A stretch of 64,000 nt of DNA from Planctomycetota bacterium (lineage in GTDB: Bacteria; Planctomycetota; Phycisphaerae; SM23-33): contig JAKJER010000023.1 of the NCBI GenBank assembly GCA_022705325.1, positions 1-64,000 of the forward strand, given 5' to 3'. The translations under genes and the position numbers were made by a program. Below are positions 42,664 to 51,691 of this stretch, piece by piece. Every line of letters starts with the position of its first letter. Positions within the stretch are counted from its first letter, which is position 1. The notes under the pieces are model-generated. The model worked only from the letters and a program-made list of their open reading frames with translations, made no database searches and had not been told where the DNA came from.

Positions 42664-44631
42664 CTACTTGGGGTCTGCCTGGGGGAGCGCGACTTTGAAC
42701 TTGCGCACCAGCGTCTTGCTCCGTTGGCCGCGCGTGGCCTCCACCGTGATCGTCCCCTCGCGCGAGGGCGCCGTCTGGGCCAGGAACAGGCCGTCGTCCG
42801 CCACCGGCGCCGCCCGGCCGTTCAGCTTGACGGTCGTGCCCGGCTGGACCCAGCCGTGGACATCGACCGCGGAGTCGCCGGCTATCGTGGACAGTTCCAT
42901 GGGATTGGTCTGCACGACCAGGTGCGGTTCGGCGTCGAGGGCGATGGTCTCTTCGATCGCCTGGCGGCGGGCTGCATAGAGCACGGCCGGGTCGCGCGAG
43001 CAGTCGTCATACGTGCGGACGACCTGGGAGGCGATCTCCACGGAGCGGCGGTGCGGGTCGATGAGGGCGGCGGCTCGCGGGGGCATTGCGGTCTTCACCT
43101 TCGCGATGCGGTCCTCGAGCAGCCACAGGCATTCGTAATCCTGCAAGCCGTTGCGCATCTGCTCCCAGCGGAGCGAGTTGAGCAGCCCGCCCTTGGCGGG
43201 ATAGACGTGCCAGCCGTCGCCGCGGTGCTTGCCGGGGTCGGCGATGGGGTCGTCGCTCCAGGCGTTCAGGCCCCAGTGGAGGTATCCCTTGAGGGCGTAG
43301 CGGCAGTTGATCCAGTGTATGATCCGCGAGTCGATCAGGGGGACGTCGACGGTCTTGTTGGGCAGCGAGCCCTTCTGGAAGATGCCCACGGTGTAGAACC
43401 ACATTTCGTTTCCGCGGCGCTGGGCGTCCTCGAACGCGCCGGACCAGGTGGCCAGGTGGTCCAGCTTGGGCACCCAGACTTCCAGGCGGTCCAGGCAGTG
43501 GGGGGTCTCGATGGCGTCGATGCGGCGAAGCTGCGGCGCGCAGCGGTGAACGAAGTCCGACGCCTCGCGCCACGCCATGATGTTGTGGTTGGAGGGCTCG
43601 TCGCTGATGTGGAAGACGGTCTTGTCGAGCCACTTCTTGCGGCGCAGATGCTCGACCAGGGCGGGCAGAAACTCGGGCAGGAACTCCTTGCCGGGCACTC
43701 GCACCGTCTTGCCCGACGCGTCGCGGACGCCGAAGTCGCGCAGCAGGACGTCCGGGCTGCTCCATCCCCCCTCGCCGAACCTCGCCACGAAACCCGTCTC
43801 CAGCAGGTCCATCCGCCCCGTGCTCCAGAAGACCTCCGCCCAGCGGTCGAACGCCGAGAAGTCCAGCTCCAGCTTGCCGTCGCCGCCTCGCGAGCAGCGG
43901 ATGAGTTCCAGGCTGACGCGAAAGACGTTCTGGCGGTGCTCGGCCATGTTCTTCGCGTAGACGCCCAGCATCCGGTAGAAGGCGTCCTGGTCGCGCGGGT
44001 CGATCCCGTGGTGCTGCTTGAAGCGGTGGGTGGAGAACCACTCCGCCACCATCAGGTGGCGCTGGTCGCTCAGGGCCAGCGGGCAGACGGTCAGGGCCAG
44101 CGGGAGGGCGGCGCCGGTGCGGGCGGAGCGGACGGCGACCTCGCCGCGGTACTCGCCCGCCTTCGCGTCGCGGGGGACGGCGATGGTGAGGTAGACGGCC
44201 TTCAATGTGCCCTTGGCCAGCGGGCGCCGGCGGTCCTCGCTCAGCACGTCGGGGAAGACCGCCGGGGCCGGCCGGGTGAGGTCGCGCTTGTCGAGCTTGG
44301 GCGTGTTCTCGCGGATGGAGATGCCGTCGACGAAGTTCCACCGGACCGCGCTGGGGGGCAGGACACTGTCGGCCTGGTCGCATCGGAGCGGGCCGACCTG
44401 GATCGTGACGTCCTGGAGATCCTCGTTGGCGCGGATCACGAACTGGGCGGAGAGGACCTCGTTTTGCAGGCCCAGCACGCGGACCTCCCTGGCCTGCTCC
44501 CGGGGCAGCGCGTAGCCGTCCTCGAAGACGCGGACGGCGTCGCTGACGGCAAAGAGGTCCAGCGGGGCCCCGCGGGCGGGCGGGGCGGCCAGGAGAAGAA
44601 GGATCAACAGCCAGCCGGATGGAGTGCGCAT
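42664..44631 (-). CDS. DUF4091 / GH123-like exported protein
   Basis: A 655-residue exported protein. The signal peptide is at 1-21 (GWLLILLLLAAPPARG). Residues about 30-180 are a beta-sandwich (QNEVLSAQFVIRANEDLQDVTI). Residues about 190-555 form a TIM-barrel-like region of the DUF4091/GH123 kind: the motif HISDEPS (about 343) has the Asp-Glu pair that is catalytic in GH123 N-acetylgalactosaminidases. The C-terminal 85 residues form an Ig-like domain (VHGWVQPGTTVKLNGRA). ATG 44631 follows AGGAAGG. The substrate is unproven; a hexosaminidase-like activity on glycans fits the neighbours. Confidence 0.85.
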   Translation of the reverse strand: MRTPSGWLLILLLLAAPPARGAPLDLFAVSDAVRVFEDGYALPREQAREVRVLGLQNEVLSAQFVIRANEDLQDVTIQVGPLRCDQADSVLPPSAVRWNFVDGISIRENTPKLDKRDLTRPAPAVFPDVLSEDRRRPLAKGTLKAVYLTIAVPRDAKAGEYRGEVAVRSARTGAALPLALTVCPLALSDQRHLMVAEWFSTHRFKQHHGIDPRDQDAFYRMLGVYAKNMAEHRQNVFRVSLELIRCSRGGDGKLELDFSAFDRWAEVFWSTGRMDLLETGFVARFGEGGWSSPDVLLRDFGVRDASGKTVRVPGKEFLPEFLPALVEHLRRKKWLDKTVFHISDEPSNHNIMAWREASDFVHRCAPQLRRIDAIETPHCLDRLEVWVPKLDHLATWSGAFEDAQRRGNEMWFYTVGIFQKGSLPNKTVDVPLIDSRIIHWINCRYALKGYLHWGLNAWSDDPIADPGKHRGDGWHVYPAKGGLLNSLRWEQMRNGLQDYECLWLLEDRIAKVKTAMPPRAAALIDPHRRSVEIASQVVRTYDDCSRDPAVLYAARRQAIEETIALDAEPHLVVQTNPMELSTIAGDSAVDVHGWVQPGTTVKLNGRAAPVADDGLFLAQTAPSREGTITVEATRGQRSKTLVRKFKVALPQADPK

Positions 44632-44753
44632 GTCGGTTCCTTCCTGTCGAGCAGCGGTGGCGGTGGATGTCTGCGAGGCGCGGGCGCGCCCCTCAGGGGC
44701 TGCGCTCTGATTGTCCGTTTCACGTTCGCGGTCCGCGAGTCAGCGGTCTGAAA

Positions 44754-45704
44754 TCACTTTCCCGCGAAGATCAGGTCCAGGCGCTTGCTGTATTCCTCCG
44801 GGCTGCAGCGCCCGCACTCGAGGGTCATGAAGCTGCTGAAGCCGACGTCGTCGAGGGCCTGGCGGACGGCGGGCCAGTTGACGCTGCCCTCTCGGACGGC
44901 CGCCCAGTTCCCGCCGTGCCCGTCGGCGTTGAGCTTGAAGTCCTTGACATGGCAGCGGGCGATCAGCGAGCCCAGCGCCTTGACCCACTGCTCGGTCGGG
45001 GCGTACTTGACGTGGTTGCCCAAGTCCAGGTAGGCCTTCACCCACGGGCTCTGGAAGCTCTTGACGAAGTGGGCGAAGATGGCCGGCTGGACCCACAGGT
45101 TGTTCCAGACGTTCTCCAGGGCGATGGGGACCTTGCACTTCTCCGCCGTGGGGATGAGGCGTTTGACGGCCTCGGTGCTGGTGTCGATGGCGTGGTTGTG
45201 GGCCTTGATGTAGTCGGCGTACTTGTCGTTGTCGCCGTCGACGACCTTCAGGACGTGCCCGGTCTTGTCGTCGAACTCGATCTTGAACTCCCAGGGCTGG
45301 GGCATGGCCATCCCGCCGATGCGGCAGGGGACGACCAGGACGGCGCCCGCGCCGTACGCCTCGGCGGCCCGCAGGGCGTCCTCGGTGGCCTTGAAGCCGT
45401 TGTCCTTGCCTGCCGGCCCGTTGAACCCCGCCCAGCCGCGGAGGACCGAGTGGATCTTCATGCCCATCTTCTCGGCGATCTCGCGGGCCTTGGCCGCCTC
45501 GTCCGGCGGGCAGGCGTGGGTCTCGACGCCGTCGTAGCCGGCGGCCTTGAACTTGGCCAGGGTCTTCTCATCGGGCTTGGCGATCCAGCCCTTGTAGAGC
45601 TTGGTCTTGAACTCGGCGGCCCGCAGGGCGGCGGGGCAGGCGAGGGCGGCCCCGGCGGCGGAGGCGGTGGCCAACAGTTCGCGGCGGGTCATGCGATGTG
45701 TCAT
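44754..45704 (-). CDS. Sugar phosphate isomerase/epimerase-like TIM barrel with Tat signal
   Basis: A 316-residue exported xylose-isomerase-like TIM barrel. The N-terminus is a Tat signal (TRRELLATASAAGAALACPAALRAA). The barrel begins at about residue 35: KPDEKTLAKFKAAGYDGVETHACPP (E on the first strand), then VVPCRIGG, PIALENVWNNLWVQP (metal-binding Glu), KAYLDLGNHVKY (Asp), CHVKDFK (His) and LECG (Glu). This is the AP-endonuclease-2-like fold. ATG 45704 (MTHRM) has GGAGAA at 9 bases; an ATG at 45692 would start right at the RR motif. Probably a sugar isomerase of the envelope; the substrate is unknown. Confidence 0.9.
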   Translation of the reverse strand: MTHRMTRRELLATASAAGAALACPAALRAAEFKTKLYKGWIAKPDEKTLAKFKAAGYDGVETHACPPDEAAKAREIAEKMGMKIHSVLRGWAGFNGPAGKDNGFKATEDALRAAEAYGAGAVLVVPCRIGGMAMPQPWEFKIEFDDKTGHVLKVVDGDNDKYADYIKAHNHAIDTSTEAVKRLIPTAEKCKVPIALENVWNNLWVQPAIFAHFVKSFQSPWVKAYLDLGNHVKYAPTEQWVKALGSLIARCHVKDFKLNADGHGGNWAAVREGSVNWPAVRQALDDVGFSSFMTLECGRCSPEEYSKRLDLIFAGK

Positions 45705-45798
45705 CTGCGTTCTCCACGGTAGAAGGTCAAATTCATTTCGGCGCCGCAAAGGCGGGCCTGCAAGGTCAAACGCGAGAGACGGTTGTTTGTTGTTGGTT

Positions 45799-45846
45799 GC
45801 CGCAATCCGCATTCCGCGACCGGCCTGCCGGCAGGCCGGTCCGCAA
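45799..45846. repeat. Dispersed intergenic repeat (TTGCGGATTG family), copy 2
   Basis: The minus strand reads ATTGCGGACC..., a palindrome ACCGGCCTGCCGGCAGGCCGGT (45819-45840, perfect), then GGATTGCGG. It has the same layout as the repeats at 33270-33300 and 61226-61270 (TTGCGGA units around a CCTGCC/GGCAGG core) and lies in the gap between two divergent genes. Confidence 0.5.
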
Positions 45847-45918
45847 TAACAGCCCTTGCATGTCCGTAGAGCCTGTAGTACGTTTGTCCGCTGACCTGTG
45901 TTCTACTAGGAGATCACC

Positions 45919-47235
45919 ATGGATCGCACGCCGAGTTTCGTCAGCAGGCGGAACCTGCTGAAACACACCGCCGTCGCCGCCGGCGCCGTCTCGCTGGGTG
46001 GCGTCGCCGCCGCCCAGGGCGCCCCGGCCGCCGGCGCCAATCTCGCCTCGACCACCGGAAGCGACAGGATTCGCATCGGCCTGATCGGATGCGGCGGGCG
46101 CGGCACGGGCGCCGTCCGCGACTGCGTCAAGTCGTCGCCGGGCGTGGAAGTGACCGCGCTGGCCGACGTGTACAAGCCCCGGGTCGACGGGGCCTTCAAG
46201 GCGCTCCAGGGCCTCAAGGAGGCCTTCCAGGTCAAAGAGGACGCGTGCTTCAGCGGCCTGGACTGCCACAAGAAGCTGCTGGAATCCAAGGTGGACATGG
46301 TGCTGCTGTGCACCCCGCCGGGCTTCCGGCCCATGCACTTCCGCGCCGCCCTCGAGGCGGGCAAGCACGTCTTCATGGAAAAGCCCGTCGCCGTCGACCC
46401 CACCGGCGCCCGCGACGTCATCGACGCCGCCAAGATCGCGACCGAGAAGAAGCTGGGCGTCGGGGCGGGCACCTGCCGGCGCCGCCAGCAGAACATCGTC
46501 GAGACGGTCAACCACATTCGCGACGGGATGATCGGCGAGATCGTCGGCGGGAACCTCTACTACCTGACCGGGCCCGTCTGGGTCCGCCCCGAGGTCAAAG
46601 ACGTCACCGAGTTCGAGTGGCAGTGCTACAACTGGTACGCCTGGGACTGGCTCTCGGGCGACCACATCGTCGAGCAGCACGTGCACGAGATCGACCTGCT
46701 GCACTGGGTGATGAAGAGCCCGCCCGAGAAGATCCTCGCCATGGGCGGTCGCGCGACCCGGCCCAACACCAAGGAGCAGGGCAACATCTTCGACCACTTC
46801 TCGGTGGAATTCGAGTGGCCCAACCAGGTCCGCGTCCACTCCGTCTGCCGCCAGAGCCCCAAGTGCGCCCACCGCGTCAACGCGGTGATCACCGGCACCA
46901 AGGGCCAGGCCGACTGCTACACCGGCGTCATCCGCGACCTCAAGGGCGAGACCATCTTCGCCTCCAAGGCGACCGGGCTGGGCCCGGCCTACGTCCAGGA
47001 GCACGCCGACCTCATCACCTCCATCCGCGCGGGCAAGCCCATTAACGAGGCCGAGCAGGTCGCCCTGAGTTCGCTGATGGCCGTCGGCGGGCGGATGTCG
47101 GCCTACACGGGCCAGGAGCTGAGCTGGAAGTGGCTGATGAACGGCTCGAAGCTGTCGATCTTCCCCAAGGATCCCAAGCCCGGCCCGGGCATCTTCCCGC
47201 CCGTCGCCGTGCCGGGAACCACCAAGCTGGTGTAA
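45919..47235 (+). CDS. Gfo/Idh/MocA oxidoreductase with Tat signal
   Basis: A 438-residue exported oxidoreductase. Tat signal in residues 9-32 (SRRNLLKHTAVAAGAVSLGGVAAA). Rossmann fold starting RIRIGLIGCGGRGTGAVRDC (about 50-69) and the catalytic EKPVAV motif (about 154). The C-terminal domain includes GDHIVEQHVHEIDLLHWVM (His motif of the family) and FPKDPKPGPG near the end. ATG 45919 follows AGGAG. The same family as 23924-25141 but a different branch, with an intact EKP motif. Typical role: NAD(P)-linked oxidation of sugars in the periplasm. It precedes the sulfatase on the same strand. Confidence 0.94.
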   Translation: MDRTPSFVSRRNLLKHTAVAAGAVSLGGVAAAQGAPAAGANLASTTGSDRIRIGLIGCGGRGTGAVRDCVKSSPGVEVTALADVYKPRVDGAFKALQGLKEAFQVKEDACFSGLDCHKKLLESKVDMVLLCTPPGFRPMHFRAALEAGKHVFMEKPVAVDPTGARDVIDAAKIATEKKLGVGAGTCRRRQQNIVETVNHIRDGMIGEIVGGNLYYLTGPVWVRPEVKDVTEFEWQCYNWYAWDWLSGDHIVEQHVHEIDLLHWVMKSPPEKILAMGGRATRPNTKEQGNIFDHFSVEFEWPNQVRVHSVCRQSPKCAHRVNAVITGTKGQADCYTGVIRDLKGETIFASKATGLGPAYVQEHADLITSIRAGKPINEAEQVALSSLMAVGGRMSAYTGQELSWKWLMNGSKLSIFPKDPKPGPGIFPPVAVPGTTKLV

Positions 47236-47277
47236 CGGCCACCGGGGGCGGAGACGCCCCGAGAATGACAGAAACCG

Positions 47278-47308
47278 ACCGCGGCGGATCCCCAGGATTC
47301 GCCGCGGT
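47278..47308 (+). terminator. Strong hairpin after the Gfo/Idh gene
   Basis: A 14-bp stem with a single G-T pair: ACCGCGGCGGATCC (47278-47291) with GGATTCGCCGCGGT (47295-47308), loop CCA. No T-run follows, so it may stabilise the message end or act with Rho rather than serve as a classic terminator. A 10-G run (47315-47324) follows. Confidence 0.5.
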
Positions 47309-47395
47309 TGCGTTGGGGGGGGGGCGCGCACTCATGGGAATCTCACCGGGATTCTGCTATGGTTTTCGGATACCAGGCAGCCAGGAGACCCAGCC

Positions 47396-48853
47396 ATGAC
47401 AGACAGCCAATCGAACTCGGCGGTGCGAACGCGGCGCGACCTTCTCAAGGCCGGGGCGGCCGGGGTGCTGACGGCGGCGCTGGCCGGGCGGAGTTGGGCG
47501 GCCGGCACGGCCCGGCCGAACGTGCTCATCCTCACGACCGACCAGCAGCGCGTGGACGCCACCAGCGCATCGGGCAACTCCTGGGTCAAGACGCCCGCCA
47601 TGGACTCCCTGGCGGCTCGCGGCGTGTCGTTCCGGAAGTCCTATTGTCCGTATCCCCTGTGCAGCCCGTCGCGCAGCGCCCTGCACACCAGCCGCCCGCC
47701 CCACGAACTGCTGGTCGATCACAACAGCATGCCCATCGCCGAGTCGGTCCCGCTGTCCGGCCAGGTCTTCCGCCAGGCCGGCTACGACACCGGTTACGCG
47801 GGCAAGTGGCACATGCCCGACCCGTATCCCGCCGACGGCATCCGCGGCTTCGAGGTGCTCAACAAGACCACGCGCTCGAGAAAGCTCGCCCACGACGTGG
47901 ACGAGGCCACCATGAACGCGGCCATCGAGTTCCTGCGGCGCAAACGAGACAAACCCTTCCTGCTGGTGGCCTCGTTCATCAACCCGCACGACATCTGCCT
48001 GCTGGCCGGCGGGGCGGACAAGCCTCTCAACGCCGACGTCTGGAAACGCTACGAGCCGCCCGCCGACGCGCAGCTCCCGCCCCTGCCGCCCAACCACGAC
48101 CTGACCGACGGCGCAGCCGGTCCGGCCGGGCGACTGCGAAACGGCGACTGGGACAAGCACCAGTGGCGACGATACCGCTACGCCTACTTCCGCATGATGG
48201 AAGACGTCGACCGCCAGATCGGCGCCATCCTCGACGCCCTGCGCCAGACCGGCCAGGAGGACAATACCCTGATCGTCTTCACCAGCGACCACGGCGAGGG
48301 GCTGGGCGGGCACCGGTGGACCGGCAAGATGAACTACTACGACGACGAGGCCGCCGTCCCGCTGATCCTGAGCTGGAAGGGCGTCATCCCGGCCGGGCGG
48401 GCGGACAAGGACCACCTGGTCACCGCCCTGGACGTGCTGCCGACGATCTGCGACTACGCGGGCGTCAAACCGCCCGACGTGATGCGCGGGCAGAGCCTGC
48501 GAGGCGTGATGGAGAAACCCGACTCGCGCGGGCACGAGTACGTCGTCTCGGAGATGGCCCCCGGCGGCCCGGGCGGGCGGCGGAGTTTCATGGTCCGCAC
48601 CGCGAAGTACAAGTACATGGTCTTTCACGCGCCGGCCCAGGGCATGATGTTCTTCGACATGGACGCCGACCCGGGCGAGATGAAGAACCTCATCGCCCGC
48701 TCGGACCTCGCCGCCGAGATCGACCGCCACCGCGCCCTGCTGAAGGAGTGGTGCAAGCTGACGGAGGAAGAGAAGTACCCCATCCTGCGCAGCCCGGCCG
48801 GCAAGGCGGGCAAGGGCGGGAAGAAGGGCGAGAAGAAAGGCAAGAACATCTGA
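47396..48853 (+). CDS. Exported sulfatase (FGE-type, CSPSR)
   Basis: A 485-residue exported sulfatase. Tat signal in residues 12-36 (TRRDLLKAGAAGVLTAALAGRSWAA). Then NVLILTTDQQRVDA with the first metal Asp (D49), and the formylglycine motif CSPSR (89-93; Cys89 is converted to formylglycine by FGE). Further metal/active-site motifs are GKWHMP and TSDHGEGLGGH. The C-terminus is a Lys/Gly-rich tail. ATG 47396 has AGGAG 8 bases upstream. It hydrolyses sulfate esters, most likely on polysaccharide; no FGE gene is in the window. The gene ends 40 bases before the convergent Doc toxin gene. Confidence 0.95.
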   Translation: MTDSQSNSAVRTRRDLLKAGAAGVLTAALAGRSWAAGTARPNVLILTTDQQRVDATSASGNSWVKTPAMDSLAARGVSFRKSYCPYPLCSPSRSALHTSRPPHELLVDHNSMPIAESVPLSGQVFRQAGYDTGYAGKWHMPDPYPADGIRGFEVLNKTTRSRKLAHDVDEATMNAAIEFLRRKRDKPFLLVASFINPHDICLLAGGADKPLNADVWKRYEPPADAQLPPLPPNHDLTDGAAGPAGRLRNGDWDKHQWRRYRYAYFRMMEDVDRQIGAILDALRQTGQEDNTLIVFTSDHGEGLGGHRWTGKMNYYDDEAAVPLILSWKGVIPAGRADKDHLVTALDVLPTICDYAGVKPPDVMRGQSLRGVMEKPDSRGHEYVVSEMAPGGPGGRRSFMVRTAKYKYMVFHAPAQGMMFFDMDADPGEMKNLIARSDLAAEIDRHRALLKEWCKLTEEEKYPILRSPAGKAGKGGKKGEKKGKNI

Positions 48854-48893
48854 CGCGTCGCCGTTTTGCGGAACCCAGCCGCAGCGGTTCATT

Positions 48894-49283
48894 CTAGAGC
48901 ACGTGGCGGCGGAAGAACGAAACGACCTGCGCCTTGCTTCGCCTGCCGGAGGCAACACCCATCGTCAACTCTTCCAACTCGTCGTCCGTCGCGTCCAGGC
49001 CGTGTTGGTTGAGCTTGAGAAACAGAATAGCCGCCGTCAGGCCTGTCCGCTTGTTGCCGTCCAGAAACGGATGGTTGGAAACCAGGTGAAACAGGTAAGC
49101 CGCCGCCATGTCGGCCAGGCCCTTATGGAGGAACTTGCCGCCGAAGCGCGCCTTGGGCATGGCCACGGCAGACTCCAACAATCCGGCGTCGCGCAGCCCT
49201 TCCTCGCCCCCGAATTCCAGGATCAGGCGTGCATGAATCCGCGACACGTGCGTCGCTTCCAGAAACACCGGTCCTCGTTTCAC
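48894..49283 (-). CDS. Doc-family toxin (Fic/Doc domain)
   Basis: A 129-residue Doc toxin. It has the family N-terminus (SRIHARLILEFGGEEGLRDAGLLESAVAMP) and the Fic/Doc motif HPFLDGNKRTG (71-81). Doc proteins phosphorylate EF-Tu and block translation. The start is GTG at 49283, overlapping the stop of the antitoxin (GTGA), so the two are translationally coupled. Length and motif spacing are typical. Confidence 0.95.
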   Translation of the reverse strand: MKRGPVFLEATHVSRIHARLILEFGGEEGLRDAGLLESAVAMPKARFGGKFLHKGLADMAAAYLFHLVSNHPFLDGNKRTGLTAAILFLKLNQHGLDATDDELEELTMGVASGRRSKAQVVSFFRRHVL

Positions 49284-49510
49284 CGGGCGAGTTTCCGCAG
49301 CACTGCCCGTCGCTCGCGGACAATGTCAGATAGATGCTTCTCGAACTGCTCCGGATCGACCTCGCTCGGGTTGACCGGCGAGATCGTCAGCGACCGCCCG
49401 TTCACCGTCAACTGGATTCGGGCGTTCTCTTCCAGGCCCAGCAGTTCCATGATCGCCTTGTCCAGGACAACCGCGCTGCTGTTGCCGACTTTAGTCAGTT
49501 GCTTGATCAT
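49280..49510 (-). CDS. AbrB/MazE-type antitoxin of the Doc toxin
   Basis: A 76-residue swapped-hairpin (SpoVT-AbrB) protein: MIKQLTKVGNSSAVVLDKAIMELLGLEENARIQLTVNGRSLTISPV, then an acidic tail that would mask the toxin. ATG 49510 is preferred over TTG 49516. It lies upstream of doc with a 4-base overlap, the usual antitoxin-first order. The promoter is just upstream with tandem repeats that the antitoxin may bind. Confidence 0.9.
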   Translation of the reverse strand: MIKQLTKVGNSSAVVLDKAIMELLGLEENARIQLTVNGRSLTISPVNPSEVDPEQFEKHLSDIVRERRAVLRKLAR

Positions 49511-49524
49511 GGCCAATCTCGTTC

Positions 49525-49542
49525 TAACATTATTATAACATT
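49525..49542 (-). promoter_or_regulatory. Extended -10 promoter and tandem operator of the toxin-antitoxin pair
   Basis: Minus strand TGTTATAAT (49540-49532), an extended -10 box (TGn-TATAAT) without a clear -35. Two direct copies of TAACATT on the plus strand (49525-49531 and 49536-49542), 11 bp apart, flank the -10 box. One helical turn between them suits a dimeric AbrB-type regulator. Confidence 0.5.
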
Positions 49543-49570
49543 CTGGCCCAGCCGCGTACGGAAAAACACG

Positions 49571-50800
49571 CTATTCCCGTCCTGCCGGTCTGCTTGCCGG
49601 GCCTTTCAGCAGCGGGGCCATCTCCTTCGCGATGATCCCCGCCGCGACGGTGCTGCCGTGGTCGTTGAAGTGCACCGCGTCGTACATGTGCCGGTTATCC
49701 TGCGGGATCTTCGCGGCCAGATCGATCACGGGCACGTTCTCGGATCGGCCCACGTCGCGGATGGTCTGGTTGAAGCGGTCGAAGCCGGTCTTGAAGCCCG
49801 CGTAGCCGTCGCGCGTGCCGAACACCTGGGCCACCCCGTCCAGCACCACGGTGTGGGGCTTGTCGGTCAGCCGGCTGGACATCGTCATCAGCACGGGCTG
49901 GATGTCGTAGACGCGGCAGAGGGCGACGAACGCCCGCAGGCTGCGCTCGAACTGCCCAGCCAGGGCGGCGGCGTCGTAGTCGATCTTCCGCCCGCGGACC
50001 TGCGACCACTCGTCCCACCCGCCGCCGGCTTGCACGCCCAGGCTCTGGATGCGCCGCGTCAGGTTCGGCACGAAGGCGTCGCAGAAGTCGTAGCCCATGC
50101 AGCGGAGCTTCTGGCCGAAGCTGCGGTGCGGATCAGGGTCAGGTCCGACGGTGATCAGCGACCGCGAGAAGTGATCGCTCCAGTACGTGCCCATGTACAG
50201 CAGCGTGACCAGGTCGTTGACGTTGTGCATCATCGCGACCGCCCGCGGGCGGAGCGGCACGACCTTGTTGAGCAGGATGTTCACCGAGTGCAGCGTCACG
50301 TTGCCGCTCACCCCGCCGTTGCAGGAGTTGATCTTCAGACCCGTCGCCTCTTCGAGCCGCCGCCCGGCGAGATACGCAAACCGCAGTTCCTCGTCCACGT
50401 AGATGCATTCGGTCGTCGAGCCGCCCAAAAAGACGATCGTCGCGTCCGGGCGCCGGTGGACCATGGAGGGCATGACGAACGCGTGGTCGTCGGCCCGGAA
50501 GCGGTAGGCCTTCTGCACCAGGCCGTCCACCGTCTTCATGTACTCGTCGCTCGGGCGGGCGGTGATGTCCATGAGCGGCTTGTGCTCCTTCAGACGGATG
50601 GAGCGGGTGGAGATGGGGACCTTGTCCGGCGACTGGTTGGGGTCCTTGAGGCTTAGCAGGGCGTCGGCGCCCTTCAGCAGGCCCAGCGCCAGCACCAGCG
50701 TGAACAGCAGCAGGGCGGCCCGCGGATGGCGGCGGAACCATCTGGGCCGATCGGGTGGCTGGCTGGCGGACGGGGCGGCGTCGGGTGTGGATTGGCTCAT
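49571..50800 (-). CDS. Membrane-anchored SGNH/GDSL hydrolase-like protein
   Basis: A 409-residue protein with one N-terminal transmembrane helix (about 28-44, AALLLFTLVLALGLLKG). Blocks of the SGNH fold: VFLGGSTTECIY (S128 nucleophile), NGGVSGN (block II), MHNVNDL (block III, with N193/N195) and YDAVHFNDHG (Asp-x-x-His near the C-terminus). Likely an acyl- or acetyl-esterase acting on sugars or envelope polymers. ATG 50800 is accepted, with a weak ribosome site. It lies 11 bases after the stop of the PflX-like radical SAM gene (minus strand order: radical SAM, then this). Confidence 0.85.
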   Translation of the reverse strand: MSQSTPDAAPSASQPPDRPRWFRRHPRAALLLFTLVLALGLLKGADALLSLKDPNQSPDKVPISTRSIRLKEHKPLMDITARPSDEYMKTVDGLVQKAYRFRADDHAFVMPSMVHRRPDATIVFLGGSTTECIYVDEELRFAYLAGRRLEEATGLKINSCNGGVSGNVTLHSVNILLNKVVPLRPRAVAMMHNVNDLVTLLYMGTYWSDHFSRSLITVGPDPDPHRSFGQKLRCMGYDFCDAFVPNLTRRIQSLGVQAGGGWDEWSQVRGRKIDYDAAALAGQFERSLRAFVALCRVYDIQPVLMTMSSRLTDKPHTVVLDGVAQVFGTRDGYAGFKTGFDRFNQTIRDVGRSENVPVIDLAAKIPQDNRHMYDAVHFNDHGSTVAAGIIAKEMAPLLKGPASRPAGRE

Positions 50801-50811
50801 GGTTCTTCCAT

Positions 50812-51684
50812 TCAGTCGCAGGCGACCAGCCCGCGCGTGCGGGCGTAGTCGCGCAGTTCGCGGACGGCCTGGCTGCTCACCAGGCCGGCGAGTTCCTCGT
50901 ATCGGTCCGCCCGCCAGGCGGGGCGGTACTGGCCCATGACGTTGATCGTGCAGAGCGGGGCGGTCTCGGCGACCGCGTCGATAACCTGCCGGCTGCCCGC
51001 CAGGTCGCCCGGCATGACCAGATGCCGCACGAGCAGGCCGCCGCGGGCCAGGCCGCGACGGTCGAGTTGGAGCGGCCCCACCTGGGCGTACATCTCGGCC
51101 AGGGCTGCGCGGGCTGCGGCGGGGTAGTCCGACACGCCCGAGTACTTCAGGCCCGCCTCGGCCGAGGCGTACTTGAAGTCCGGCATGTAGACCTCGACCA
51201 GGCCGTCCAGCAGGCCGAGCGTTTCGACGGCTTCATAGCCGCCGCAATTGTACACGACGGGCACGCCCAGTCCGCGGCCGCGGGCGATGACGATCGCCTC
51301 GGCCACCGCGTGGGCCACGTGCGTGGGGCTGACGAAGTTGACGTTGGCGCACCCGCCGCTCTCCAGCCGCAGGGCCAGCTCCGCCAGGTGCTCGCTCGAG
51401 GCGGGCGGGCTTGCGTGGCGGGCGGGGTGACTGATGTCGGAGTTCTGGCAGAACACGCATTCGAGGTTGCAGCGTTCGAGGAAGATGGTCCCGCTGCCGC
51501 CCGGCCCGACCAGCACGCTCTCCTCGCCGAAGTGCGCCCCCCACGACGCGACGGACGCCTCCGCGCCCGTCCGGCAGGCGCCGAGTTGCCCCGCCTCGCG
51601 GTCCACGCCGCACCCACGCGGGCATAGCGTGCAATGGCGGATCATCTGCCGCAGGCGAACGACGTTGTCCGGGAATTCCGACAT
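50812..51684 (-). CDS. PflX-like radical SAM protein
   Basis: A 290-residue radical SAM enzyme related to pyruvate formate-lyase activases (COG1313, PflX-like). Fe-S motif CNLECVFC at C72, C76, C79. An extra N-terminal cluster CTLCPRGC with C18, C21, C25 and C37 binds another centre in this family. Other segments: GPGGSGTIFLE, YNCGGYEAVETL, DFKYAS and the C-terminal half with MGQYRP. The natural substrate is unknown; no glycyl-radical enzyme is visible nearby. ATG 51684 lies seven bases after a TAGAAT box and lacks a Shine-Dalgarno site. Confidence 0.87.
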   Translation of the reverse strand: MSEFPDNVVRLRQMIRHCTLCPRGCGVDREAGQLGACRTGAEASVASWGAHFGEESVLVGPGGSGTIFLERCNLECVFCQNSDISHPARHASPPASSEHLAELALRLESGGCANVNFVSPTHVAHAVAEAIVIARGRGLGVPVVYNCGGYEAVETLGLLDGLVEVYMPDFKYASAEAGLKYSGVSDYPAAARAALAEMYAQVGPLQLDRRGLARGGLLVRHLVMPGDLAGSRQVIDAVAETAPLCTINVMGQYRPAWRADRYEELAGLVSSQAVRELRDYARTRGLVACD

Positions 51685-51691
51685 GGTCTGT

